A stretch of 64,000 nucleotides of DNA. It comes from Mytilisepta virgata. Lineage: Eukaryota; Mollusca; Bivalvia; Mytilida; Mytilidae. A model generated the notes under the pieces. It saw only the letters and a list, made by a program, of their open reading frames with translations. It was not told where the DNA came from and did not search any database. Positions within the stretch are counted from its first letter, which is position 1. Each line of letters opens with the position of its first letter. The translations under genes and the position numbers were made by a program. Shown here in pieces: positions 33,471-45,594 of this stretch. The DNA lies in assembly GCA_028015205.1 (NCBI GenBank), contig CM051517.1, forward strand, positions 46,325,135-46,389,134. Direction: 5' to 3'.

Positions 33471-34434
33471 CAAATAAGCTCACGACATACATGTTTATAA
33501 ATATTTATTAGATACGTGTTTCCGAACAGTATATATACTGTTTTAATTTTTCAATTGTATACTGAGAGAAAAACCCCGGTGCACACATATAAAGCTTGTC
33601 ATAACATTAACACATATGAACATTACTTAAATGATCAGACTACAGGCACGTTCTAGAACCATTTGTGAAATTTACTCCTCATCATCACAGAGAATTTTGA
33701 AGCTGTCAATGTATCTAGAGTGGAATTACTATTGTTAAGTTCGGACGGAAAATTTTTGAGTTTTTCATGGGAGACGTCTCATTTATAAATGTCATGTGAC
33801 CAATTATCTATACAATCATAATTTGTCTTGAAATATGAGGTTTCATAAAATAAAGTTAATTTGAAAATGAACTCAGCATTTACTAAGAACAATGCTTAAA
33901 TTTCTCGATTAAATATATATGCATTGGAAAAATGAATTAATCCCTGGTTTGCTATTCAGTTTTGTTCATTTTGATAAATGAATCAAAATTCGAATGATAG
34001 TATCAAGCAGAAAAAAAAATATTAAGTCTATGTTGTTCAAGAAAAATTTTAAGTGGTATAATCAGAACAAAATGTATCGAAACATGTTATGTAATCTGTC
34101 AAGCTTTGCATGCAATCCTCATGAGATTAGTTTTAATGTAGGAATCGTTTTTTATTCACAGTTTATATCTACTGATATTCCAACATTCCAGGAATAAAAG
34201 ATATACACCTAATTCTATCAATGAGACAATCTGATCGTATTCTTGCGTGATGTATCAAGACCTAATCTGACATTTGAAAGAATCTTAAAAGTTTTGAAGC
34301 ATACACATACACGCAAACTTCATTATCTTTACCTATTGAAAGACCTTTTAATTTAATCAGAATGTTTTCTTGATGCAACATGTAGTAAAAAATCATAACT
34401 TTTAACGAAGGGCTTTTTTGGTAAATAGGTTATG
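33471..34434. other. intergenic, nothing recognised
   Basis: AT-rich, with no coding or repeat signal up to the foldback element. Confidence 0.4.
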
Positions 34435-35508
34435 TATGGTCGGCGGATGCGGCCATTTCATCTTTTCGCGTTTTCGCGTTTTCCCCTTTCACTTTGCAAA
34501 CGCGAAATCGAGAAATCAAGAAATCGGGAAATCGGGAAATCGAGAAATCAAGAAAGCGAAATCGAGAAATTGAGAAAGCGAAAACGCGAAATCGAGAAAT
34601 CAAGAAAGCAAAAACGTGTGTGAAAATGTACTAAATATGATTGTGCACATTTTAAATATAATATTCATAGAGGAAGATAGAAAGTTGGCGAGTGTTTACA
34701 AAGTCATTTGTGTAATATTTATTCGTTTGAAACAATTTTTTTTTTATAGCAAACTGAAGTTCTACACCCGTTTGAATCTGACAAATCGGGGGATTACCAA
34801 GTTTATGAATGAAGCAATTGCAATGAAGCACTAAGAGATTTGTTAACACGGTGACATCCAAAATGATGTACATTCAAACTTCCTTAACACGAAAATGTAT
34901 GAAAAGTTATCAAAGTAGAAGCGGTTGGATTTTTGGTATCATGTAAATAATATCAAGTATTAAAACCGTAATAGACTAGGTCGGATCTAGCCAATAAAAT
35001 CGGGGGTTCCATGCTAACATTTGCCATTTTTTGCTCAAATGCTGCACGAAATTTAAGAAGTTTTTCCGCCAACAATAGGAGAGGTTCCAACCTCTGTAAC
35101 CCCCTTTTTGATCCGCCACTAAAAGATATTAATTAGTTAAACTTAAAAGTGAACTTCATCAATATTATTGTATAGCTTTTTTACCTGCAGTAATTAAAAA
35201 AAATCCCCTCCTTATATTACAACATGATGCAACATTGATTAAATTACTACAAAATCTATTTTTAAAAAATGGAAACTTGCCTAGATTTTATCTTTCAACC
35301 GCTTAAAACCGCAAGCAATTTTATGAAAATATATGTACGTTTTCGCTTTCTAGATTTCCCGATTTCTCGATTTCGCTTTCTCGATTTCCCGATTTCCCGA
35401 TTTCTCGATTTCTTAATTTCGGTTTCTCGATTTCTCGATTTCGCGTGAACGTGAAAGGAGAAAACGTGAAAACGCGAAAAGGCGAAATGACCGCATCCGG
35501 CCACCATT
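34435..35508. mobile_element. foldback element with termini of 'CGAGAAATC' tandem repeats
   Basis: The left terminus starts TATGGTCGGCGGATGCGGCC. The right ends with the inverted equivalent (GACCGCATCCGGCCACCATT). Inward from each, after an AACGCGAAA-type stretch, lie about 110-120 bp of GAGAAATC/GGGAAATC units (34505-34612), with the complementary CGATTTC units at 35340-35450. GTTATG stands immediately outside both ends (34429-34434 and 35509-35514), a candidate target duplication. The interior (about 700 bp) has no protein family and carries a second small repeat at 34974-35120. Long inverted repeats made of short tandem units are the hallmark of foldback elements. Confidence 0.8.
34974..35120. 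mobile_element. small MITE nested inside the foldback element
   Basis: Begins GACTAGGTCGGATCTAGCC and ends TTTTTGATCCGCCACT, with GGGGGTTCC and AACCCCC phrases just inside. The ends are imperfect inverted copies. The 'GATCCGCCACT' end is a common dispersed repeat terminus. Confidence 0.55.
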
Positions 35509-35514
35509 GTTATG

Positions 35515-36463
35515 CCTGTCTTTACAGATACCATTTGACAATGCACGAAGTTTTATGACAGCAGAAAATTAACTGTCTGTACAAACAGCATTTGACAATA
35601 CTTATGGTAAATAAACTGTTAATTTCAGACGTAAAACGATGCAGCAAATGGCATTGACATTTCAAATTGACAAATAGGCAATTTATTCATGGAGTATCAG
35701 TGACACTCAAATAAAATTTTTAATTACCCTACGTAATTAGATTGCAAAATGTCAAATGAAACATTAAACAATAACCTTTAACAAGTAATGTTACAGTAAA
35801 AGTACATTGGTTGTATATTGTATATTGTCATGGTAAGCTTTTAGAAGTTTCCTGTGATAAGGGTGAATTGTTAGCACTTTAAAGGGAGTGCAATATGGAT
35901 GGTAGACAGAAAAAAGAAAATTAGGTAAGATTATCGAACACCATAATTTTTTTATAAGTTGTCATGTCAGCTATGCTCAAAACCAAAATTATGGAACTCA
36001 AAATAAATCTTTCAAAACGTTGAGGATTCATACTAAACGATAAAATTAACTAAATCACTGATATACATAAGTGCGCGTTAAAAATCGCCCCCCCCCCCCC
36101 CTCAAAAAAGAGAACAAATATCAGGAGTGATATCATACGACGAATATCATGTTCCGTTAAGGTCAGGCGTCATAATCCAAGAGTTGTCAGGGTCATACCC
36201 AGTGATGAGAGAGAATTTTAACAAGCTTAAAATTATCATCCCTCCAACAAGTAATATGAAGTTGGATTTAAATCTTAAATGTCAAATTCCGTGCATTTCA
36301 AGGATAATTTACACAATAAAGGCATGTGTGGCTGAAGCTTAAATTATTATCGAGCAAACAATAGCTGCAAAATGTCAACTCGCGTTCCGAAGTTAAATTT
36401 TATTGGTGAGACGGCGTTTACCACAAAAGGTTTGTATTAGTGTAACATTTAATACATTCCTCT
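35515..36463. other. intergenic, nothing recognised
   Basis: C run at 36087-36101. The 71-codon frame at 36127-36342 has no recognisable family. Confidence 0.4.
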
Positions 36464-37203
36464 GTGAAATTGTTTCCTCAGGAAAATATTTGCTATTAAT
36501 TTTTTTCCAAGGAAAGACTTAAATGGTAAAATACTTTCCATAGCCATAATTTTCTTTCCACTGAACAAAAGTGTCTGAAAAGGATTTACCTTTAGAGAAC
36601 TATTTAAAAAAGTGTGGCTTGGTTTTTAGTGGGGGTAATAAAAGAAACTAGGTGAAAGAAAGTGAAAGAGAAAATCTTTCATATGAACTGTTAATACTTT
36701 AGAAATTTTATTTTTTTTTACATGGAAAATATTTAATTATAAAATAGTATCCACGATAATTTTTCTTGTAATATTCTATCATGGATAATATTTCATCATG
36801 AAATATTTTCCAGGTACAGAAAATGTATAGAGAAGAGTGATTTATATTCTGTAGAATAAATTATTACCTGAATTGATTGGATTCACCCTCGTCCATTTTA
36901 ACGGATTGATAAAGAAGAAACTTAATAGTCAGTTTTTTATTACAATACAATTACAACTCAACTGCATTAACATCTAACTGTAATGAGGTGGAAACTATTT
37001 AATAATTAGAATCTATAACTTTTAATGAAAATTAAATATCGAAAACTACTGACATTTCATATAGTGAGACAATAAATTATTATCCTGAAATTTTTTCGGA
37101 ATGATATAAATCATTGTTGAGAGAAAAAAAATTATAAAGGAGGAATGGATTTAATAGTAAAATAACATCCCATAGATAAATTTTCCTCCGGAAACAATTT
37201 CAC
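36464..37203. mobile_element. MITE-like inverted-repeat element
   Basis: GTGAAATTGTTTCCTCAGGA at 36464 is the inverted copy of TCCGGAAACAATTTCAC ending at 37203. Inside, GGAAAATATTT and ATATTTTCC phrases recur on both strands (36481, 36723, 36803). No coding sequence. Target duplication not clear. Confidence 0.6.
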
Positions 37204-38912
37204 CCAGAGAGAATTATGGCTTACATATATTAGCACGCGGGGTTACTATTATTCATTCAGCTGTACAACGTAATGCCTTCTTGTAGTAAAATATTTCTTA
37301 TCTTAACAAAATCGTGGATGCAAACAAATCGTGCTATATTCAACAAGCCTTTTATGGTAATCAAATCCTACGCGCCAAATAAATTTATTACATCACTCGT
37401 GTGACTTTTTGCAGATATTCTCACGTCCATAATTGCTATTTTCCTTTACCGTGGCCGTAAATTGTCCCTTGTTCTGGTGGGAGCAATTAAATTGGCGATT
37501 ATTTAAGGCCGTCTATGTCCTCAAAAGCTAAGGATTCAAAAACCTTGTTGATTTTAAGACATATATGTACCAAGGCTTACCTGGTGTCTCAACTATAAAG
37601 GAATTTTGGAACCGACACATAATAATGAAAATATAGTAAAAGATAATTTAAGTTATTCATTAAACCCAAACCAACTGGACCTGTCTCTTGTATTTCTAGT
37701 TTATTGTTTATTTTTAATTGATAAGTTAACGATGACAATATTTTTTGATAATCATATTGAATCAGTTAGGACTGAAAGGTAGATTGTCTTCGGACGTTAT
37801 TATTTGAGCAGTGTTGGCATAGTCTGATTTCCAGTAAGCACCACTAAAATAATCAACTAAATTACTTAATCAAGGTGTTTTTTTCTCTTTATTTATAATC
37901 TTTTTTTGGCTGGAAAGTTGGAGGAGGCAGCTGTCCGTCAGCCTCAATGGGATTTACCGCCATGTAAAAAATTATCACATCGGGACGATAAAGCTACTTC
38001 CGGAATTTATCACATGCTTGTTCGTCAATGTTCGGAAGCTTTATCATATGCCTTTTCGTTCATTTTCAGGAAATGTAGCATTAACTGCAGACGACACAGT
38101 CACTAGCATTCATTCTTTGAAAATTCAAGCAGAAAACTACCAGCTATAAATATCTTGACAAAGCGGAAGGAAAGGAATAATGAGTTACTGTGTATCCCAA
38201 AATACTCCGTCAACTGTTTTCTTGATGAAAATTACAATACTGTATATTTCAAGTAACAATTGTGTGGTCCTATATCCTAAAACTCAACATGGTTTAAACT
38301 TTTGGACACATATTTTGTGGTGACGTCATATTTTACGCAAAATCGATGAATTGTACAGAGAAAATTAAAAAAAATACTCTCGTAAAATGTGAGGCATTTC
38401 AGAAGGGAAGTAATTACGATAATGAAATTAAAAGGCAGACCAATAATTTTTACAAGTATTTTGAAGAAATGTTTGATATAAATAATATAATTATGGTACA
38501 TGTATTTTTCTGGTACTGAATATCAAGTTATTAAAAATTTCCACTGATATTATTTAACAACATCTCCGTTTTTCATTTCACCAATTGTAACTATTACTAC
38601 AATATTAATTAAAACTTTGTATTTTTATATTTCTTTTCCTTTAGGTGTAGTGATGTGGGTCACCTCTGTAACTGTAGAAATGAATATGGGAAAACATGAC
38701 AAAAAAAACCAAAAAAACAAAAAACAAAAAACAAAACAAAATACTTCTACATTAAGAAAAATCTGCTTAAATACCAGGCAGATACAAACATGACAAATAC
38801 GAAAGTTTCATCTACAGTTGTAAGTATATGATAGAACAAGAAACCTTGACTGTCGGAATCGAAAGTTATTCCCGCATTCCTGCAATTAGTTGGGACACTT
38901 ACCCAAATGCAA
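37204..38912. other. intergenic, no gene seen
   Basis: A GC-richer patch at 37915-38100 with an open frame of 66 codons shows an internal inverted pair (GATAAAGC-ACTTCCG / CGGAAGCTTTATC). It looks like another short foldback rather than a gene. The rest is AT-rich, with an A-rich simple stretch at 38700-38745. Confidence 0.4.
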
Positions 38913-41234
38913 AAATCTAAAACCTTAAAACCTTATGCCCATTTAAAGATGTTATGCAATCATCCAATGAAGAAATTAAATCAGTCGTTCCAATTATAAA
39001 TGAAAAAAAATTAGGTCACAAGCTTAAATTCATCATTTTTAAAAAATTCACCCCTGTTGGACCCATGTTTTGAAAATCAAAATTTTAAAAAGCTTTTTAA
39101 TCTAAATATTGTGCATGACAATAATGCTTAGAAAACAAAATACATACATTGAAAAATGAAGGAAAAGTTTATGCCACAAACTTAAATTTGACAATTTTTG
39201 AAATCCGACCACTGTCCCATTGTTAGAAAATTCAAATTCTAAAACCTTATTGTGCATCTTCTAAATGTATATCGCAATACTGTACAGAAAAATGCATATA
39301 TTGGGAAATGAAAGACAAGTTTATGTCACAAACTTAAATTGACAAATATTGAAATTCGTCTCCTGTGGGCCCAAATTTTAGAAAATTAAAATTCTAAAAT
39401 CTTATTTCACATGTAAATATTGTACATTACACTACTGTATAGAAATAAAATGCATAAATTGAATCAATAAAGAGTTTGCGTCATTATCTTGAATTGAAAA
39501 GTTTTGAAATTCGACCCCTGTGGGCCCTGATCTAGAAAATTAAAAGTCTTAAACCTAATTGCGCATCTACATATGGCACATGACACTACTGTATAAAAAT
39601 AAAATGCATAAATTGAAAAATGAAAGAGGAGTTTAGGTCACAAGCTTTAATTCAAAATTTTCGGAGTTCAACCCCTGTGGGCCCCCTGTTTAGAAAATCA
39701 AATTCTAAAACCTTATTGCGCATCTACAGGTGGTATGCAACCTCCTATACAGAAATTAAATTTCTAAAAGTGAAGGAGAGTTGATGTCATAAGAAAGTGT
39801 GATGGAAGGACGGACGGGAGGACTGGCGGATTGAGACAATCGCTATTTCCCCGAACTTTCTTCGACAGTGCGGGGATAAAGATCATTACATACCATTTTT
39901 CATATCAGATGCTTTATTAGCCCTCGGTCATATATCATGTTCTTAGGCTGATAAAGCATCTAATATGAAAAATGCCATGCAATAACCTATATTTCTCTTC
40001 TCCTTAGTAACACTTTGTAAGGGTTGTACCAGCATTAGCGGGTGATATATGTTTCCTTTGGAATTCCGACTAACTGCTGCAAAGAATGTCCCCATACAAT
40101 CGTACAAATATATTGTCGGCTAAAAATACCAGCATGTTAGCTCCACTAGGTTACATGAATGCTTTATAGAATCAATAAGCCATTCCTTTACGTAGCATCA
40201 GATATAAAAACCTCGTAGGAATATATATTTTTAACATTGGAGAAAAGAATTTAAGATTTCATTACAATAAGGATGGGCTTATGTACTATTACATTAGATA
40301 AGACATTGCTTTTGTTCATGATTTAAATTTTAAACTTTATCTGGAGAGACTTCATCGAAGTAGCTCTTTTTTATCTGCTGTGAGTAAAGAGGGAAAACCT
40401 TAAAATGGGCTAACTGTTCACTTGTCGAACAATGCAAGGGATGAACATGTAACTTTGTAATCTATCGTCGTCACATTCGGTAAATTAAAGAAAGCTAGTA
40501 CAGATATTTATCTCCGCAGTTTCGAAGATTCGTACCAACACTTTCTTGTGACATCAACTCTTTTGGGTTCAGGAATTTTATTTCTATATCACGTATTTAG
40601 AATGGTTGCATGCGACACCTGCAATAAGGTTTTAGAATTTTGATTTTCTAAACTTGGGGCCCACAGAGGCCGAACATCGAAAATTGTCAATTTAAGGTTC
40701 TGACGTGAACTTCTCTTTCATATTTAAATAAATGCATTTTATTTCTATACAGTATACGTAGATGTGCACTGAGGTTTTAGAATTTTAATTTTCTAAAATT
40801 GGGGCCCACAGGGGTCATATTTCGAAAATTGTAATATTAGGCTTGTGATGTAAAGTCCTCTTTCACTTTTCAATTTATGCATATCATTTCTATACAGTAT
40901 TGTCGTTCGCCATATTTAGATGCACAATAAGGTTTTAGAATGTTGAGGGCCCACAGGAGTCGAAATTTTGAAAATTGTCAATTTTAGCTTCTTACGTAAA
41001 CTTCCTTCCATTTTTCAATTAATGAATATCATTTCTATAGACTAAAAATTTTCATGCACTATATGTAGATAAACAATTAGGTTTTAGAATTTTAATTTTC
41101 TAAAATTGGGGCCCACAGGGGTTCAATTTCGAAATTGTGAATTCAAGCTCGAGACCTAAACTTTTTTCATTGGATTTAATTTCTTCATTGAATGATTGCA
41201 TAACATCTGTAAACGGGCAATAACGTTTTAGATT
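38913..41234. mobile_element. foldback element with termini of about 155-bp tandem repeats
   Basis: The left arm (38913-39800) holds about five copies of a 151-158 bp unit; the GTGGGCCC-type marker recurs at 39056, 39214, 39365, 39520 and 39677. The right arm (about 40600-41234) holds about four copies in opposite orientation (GGGGCCCACAG at 40656, 40801, 40947, 41108). Typical unit phrases are TTAGAAAATTAAAATTCTAA, ACTACTGTATAGAAATAAAA and GAAATTCGACCCCTGTG. The outermost sequences also match inverted (AATCTAAAAC...GATGTTATGCAATCAT). The centre (39800-40600) has no protein and includes a small hairpin at 39890-39985. No target duplication was identified. Confidence 0.8.
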
Positions 41235-41497
41235 AAGGAACTCATAAATATTATCATGAAAATATATTGAATTCACATTATAGAACTGATGAATCCTAGA
41301 AGTGTTTCAAATTCTACTTTATCTTTTAGACCCGTTTTCCCGAAACGCGTTCATCTATATTTTATGCTATATAAATCTGAGGAATTTGGTACTTTCAGCA
41401 AGGTATATTGTTGAGATTTTGTGTTGTGCAGTGCGTTGGCATTTTGCACTCTCATTTTTTTTACTATTGTTTTGTTTTTCAACATTTTAGACCTTAA

Positions 41498-41543
41498 GCA
41501 CAACTGAAGAGTCGTGAATCGACGAAATGTGCTCATCTTGTGC
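41498..41543 (+). ncRNA. hammerhead ribozyme (short stem III), best copy
   Basis: All parts of a hammerhead occur in order: stem I 5' strand GCACAA (41498-41503); core CTGAAGA, fitting CUGANGA (41504-41510); stem II GTCG-TGAAT-CGAC with four perfect pairs (41511-41523); core GAAA (41524-41527); stem III ATG-TGCT-CAT, three pairs including the required A-U next to the cleavage base (41527-41536); cleavage base C at 41537; and stem I 3' strand TTGTGC (41538-41543), six perfect pairs with the 5' strand. Hammerheads with very short stem III are known from Penelope-like elements and may work as dimers. The repeat follows a TTTTAGACCTTAAGC lead shared with the other copies. Confidence 0.75.
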
Positions 41544-41640
41544 ATTAAAATTGGTATTAAAGAATTGACCATTACCACTGAGTCGATGAAAATGCTGGTG
41601 GACTCAAGATCCTTGAGGGTATCACCGACTCAGAGATACT

Positions 41641-43057
41641 AGCCTGAAATTGATATTTAAATTTTTCAGTTATAAAAATGTTAAATTTTGTAAAAACTAA
41701 GGAGTATCTCGAAAAAAGTATTAACCAATATATTTGCTAATCGACCCTGACCCCCTTAGTTTACAATGAAATCCAATTGTAGTAAAAAGTTTGTATTATT
41801 GTGTGAACCATAGAACAATTTATTAGTGAAAAAAATTCTATTTATTTATTTGACTTTTTTGCCCGATAAATTTGATATTATTTATCACTACATCTGATTT
41901 CAGTTAATCACGATACCAGTAGGTGTACGGAAAACTAAATGAAAGGGTAACATTCAATTACATGATGAACATTTTCTTAATTAAGATTTTTCAAAACAAC
42001 AAAATAACTCCTTCATAATCATGACAAATAAAATAAAAGTTGTAGAGTTCTGAAATATTGAAACTGGTCCTAAAAATTGATAATTTGAAATATCTGTACA
42101 TGCTCAAATAATAAGTTATTTATACGATACATGTACCATTGATAATACATCTATGGATTTTATATTGGTACATAACAACTCTTTTCCGTCTGTGCTACGA
42201 TCGACATTGAAAAGTGAAAATCAGCACTTAGCTATACACTTTAAATTCTTTGAAATATTGATATTTTAAAACTTATGGCAAAAAAAGTTTTTTGTAAGAT
42301 TTTTTAAAGGTTATTTCTCTAACATCAGAAGTATTAAAACTACAAAACGTTCTAAAAACCTCTGGTATCTCATAGGGGTTAAACGTAAATTTGGATTATC
42401 TGCCCCTGATATCGGAGTTAACGTGGCTCTCAAGGTGTTAACAGTTCGTTCCATGCTGACCTAGGATTCAAGCTGTCTTTCCACAAATGATAAGAGTACA
42501 GCATGTCCCTTTATACAAATATAATCAATTTAATATTCAAAAGTTATAGATCAACCAAATAAAATATGTGCCTTTCAATAAAACTACGTACAAATATTTA
42601 CAAATTATATACACAGTGTACAATATGACCCCGGGAATACGACGTTTGGACAGATTGTACTCTGTCTACGGGACATGTTGTACTTGTATAGTGTGTCCTT
42701 CGCCTAGTACAGTGTGTCCTTCGCGAAGTTTTTACTGCCGAGTCGTCTTGTAATTGTGTCGCTCGGTAAGTTCGTCCTGTTAATTGTATCTGCTACAGAT
42801 CAAGAGTTTTATATCTTACATCTTATGTATTTACAGTGTACCGACTACATACATTATATATAGCCTCGATCTGCTGCTATGAACGATAGCGAATGACTCT
42901 TAGACTCGATTCTCGCCAAAATATATGGTATCCAATGGTTATTAACCATTCGAAAGGGGTGTTCTTTACAATAACCACTCTAATGGATATACCATTTTCT
43001 AGCAGAACATCCCCTTTTGTATAGACCCAACTATTTGACTTTCCCGTCAAATATTAT
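41641..43057. other. intergenic, no gene seen
   Basis: Around 42690-42740 GTGTGTCCTTCGC occurs twice (CGCCTAGTACA/CGCGAAG spacers), probably a repeat fragment. No coding signal. Confidence 0.4.
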
Positions 43058-44410
43058 ACAATTACTGACTTTGTAATACACGGTGTAGTATGGTAACGGA
43101 CTTATCGGGTTTTTTTCGGCGTTTCCGCACTTATCGGGTTCGGCAACGGACTTATCGTGCTTTGTTTCCAGACATTGTGTCACAAAAATGAACCAAATAG
43201 ACGAAAAGAAGTCGTAAGTGTTTATTTTTATATGATCACGGAAGGCACCGATGATCTAAGTTTGCGAAATTTTTCATTTTACTTCGGTACAACTCATGGT
43301 TTTTTCAAAGAGCTCAACACTAAACAGGACAACCGGCCGAACAATGTTACTAATGGTGTGGATTCCGATCAAATACGCAGTATATTAGAATGTGGACTTT
43401 TTGGGCTCCTTAATTTCATGCAAAATACATATTAGAACCACTTGTGTGCATTTAAAGACTAAAAATATCACATATCAAAGCTTTTTCAAAATTCTTTGGC
43501 AGCGGACTAATCGGGTTTCCAAAAAACGACATGTTTTTTGGCACCGAACTGTTGGGGTTTATTGTTTTACCAGGGTAAAAAGCAAAAATTTTGAATAGCC
43601 TTCCTAGACGTCATAATTATTTGGACTAGAATGCTACCTGCTATGAGGACGAGATACTGATAGAATCCCACACATTTGTTTGTGGATTAATAAAGTATAT
43701 TATTGTGTGATTAATGTATAAAGAAAGAAGTGTTGAACAACACAGGAGGAGTAAACAGATAGACTGACTTAGAAGATATGAGTCTTCTTATTCATTTTCG
43801 CACAAAAAGTCCGATGCCAATAACACAAAAAGTCCGGTGCCAAAAATTTTCCAAATTAACCATCATTTAAGACCTTATTAGTGCATGAAACAGTTCCGAA
43901 AGGGAAAATGTCTACATTTAATGAATAATCACCAAAAATTTACTTGGAAAAGAAAACAGCTTGCTTACAACACGCTTCAATTGGACATTTTTTCATGAAA
44001 AATTTTTGTTTCCAAGTTCAGGTACCACGTTGGTGGAAACAATTTGAAATAAATTGTATCTTCCCATGAATATATGATTAGATATCCAACAAAATAAATA
44101 ATTTCCCCATTCCGTGACATTAAGCTGATTTAGAAATGTCTATGTTGCTTTAATACAAGTTGAAAGAAATAACTACTTACTCCAAATCTTGTCATCTAAA
44201 AACGCGATAAGTCCGTTGCTGAACCCGATAAGTGCGGAAACGCCGAAAAAAACCCGATAAGTCGGTTACCATTCTACACCGTGTAATAGGTCGCTATCAG
44301 GATTTTTCAACCCGAGAAATGTAATATTTACCGAGTCTTTAGGCGAGGTGAATACACATTTTCAAGGGTTGATCAATCCTGATAGCGACCTATTACATAG
44401 TCAGTAATTG
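43058..44410. mobile_element. short MITE interrupted by a larger element
   Basis: CAATTACTGACTTTGTAAT (43059-43077) and AGGTCGCTATCAGGATT (44288-44304) together form the left arm. The right arm, AATCCTGATAGCGACCTATT then ACATAGTCAGTAATTG (44371-44406), is their continuous inverted copy. Removing 43078-44284 restores a palindromic element of about 145 bp. This shows an ordered, nested insertion. Confidence 0.85.
43078..44284. mobile_element. inverted-repeat element with 'CGGACTTATCGGG' units in its termini
   Basis: The left end ACACGGTGTAG-TATGGTAAC and the right end GTTACCATTCTACACCGTGT are inverted. Beyond them about 85 bp match closely, including CGACTTATCGGGTTTTTTTC and GGCGTTTCCGCACTTATCGG and a third ACTTATCG unit. 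Diverged units (GCGGACTAATCGGGTTT at 43501, AAAAAGTCCGATGCC at 43804) lie inside. AAT flanks both sides (43075-43077, 44285-44287), extendable to TGTAAT because the tip is palindromic. The interior 92-codon frame (43157-43435) has no known family. Total 1,207 bp. Confidence 0.8.
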
Positions 44411-45594
44411 TTTTATACATGAATCGGAAAACTGTAGTTTTGCTTTCTATTTTAAGAACAAATCGGTCACTATTAAATTCCGCTTGACCTGTACATAGCC
44501 AGTAATTGTTTTATCTCCTGGCTCTCTCTTGTGTTCATGTTTGTGTTTTGTGCTCTTTAATGTTATTCTGTCTGTTGGGTGACTTTGATTGATTGGTATG
44601 TCATTGTTGACATTTCCTGTTATCCATTTGTTTACACACGGGAGATAAAGATATAAGCCCCTTTGTCCATTACGACCAAATGGAGATAATTACATTTATC
44701 TCTCCGGAGTAACTTGTTAGTATAATACATGTAAGATAAGTCTGGTCTTTCTTACAGCAAATGAGAAAAATAGCCAAATCGGGGTTTGAGCTCTAAATTA
44801 CATTTCCCAAGGTGCAGGCAATGGATCCTAGTTGTGAAAATTCACATTTTTGTCTTGTTCTTTTTTGTCTTTGTCTTTCTTTTGCTTTTTACTTTTATTC
44901 TTTTAGGTTTAGGTTTGTATTTTTTTTTAATTTTCCATGCAACATGCTTTAAATTATTACAATTAGATCTATTTATGTTTCCGAATCCAGCTTATTTCTT
45001 CTGTAGTCTTTTGCAGACATGCATTTGGCAGCTGAATTATTAAATTTATTATTAAAAATTATTAATTGGGTAATACAGTAATAAAAAAATAAAGACAAAA
45101 CACAAACAAATGAAATTTGTGCTCGACAAAACTGATATTGGACAACGCATGTGTATTTGTCATAAGTAAATGTAAAAGTTCCAGACACTTTCTTTCTGAA
45201 CGAAGGTAACGGATGAGACACTTTTGCGTTGGCTACCTCTCATAACGAACATGAAACTTAATTAAATACCCCCCCCCCCCACCCTCCCCCTACACACCTT
45301 TTAGCCCTTAGGACTAAAGGGGCATAAATGCATTACTTGTTAGTCTTGTGTTACGATTTTATTTTGCCCAACAAACGGATGAAAGTATTAGCAGAGCGTG
45401 TTTTCATGATAAGTTATTGAAATACTCATGCATGTTTGATAACAAGACACACATTGGTTTACCAGCTGGTTTACCTGGTCCTAGGTCAGTTGTTTGGGCT
45501 AGATAGCCCCTGAGACCCTTCTTTATAAGATGTCCTCTACCAATGCTTTTAATCCGAGAGAGATGTAGAGATAAATGGCAGGTAATATTTGCTG
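44411..45594. other. intergenic with repeat fragments
   Basis: Second copy of the dispersed repeat at 44520-44630 (see 30985), a small hairpin GGAGATAAAGAT/ATTTATCTCTCC at 44640-44704, and a C run at 45270-45280. No gene. Confidence 0.45.

Noticed and set aside
34432..35546. Two charged open frames (EIEKSRNREIGKS type) considered as genes
   Set aside because: They are translations of the GAGAAATC units in the two arms of the foldback element.
41498..41535. Alternative single hairpin pairing GAGCACA-type sequence before the core with TGTGCTC after GAAA
   Set aside because: In the best copy the base before GCACA is A rather than the G needed, and this fold ignores the matching TTGTGC and cleavage base; the hammerhead fold explains more of the conserved sequence, although the two folds could compete.
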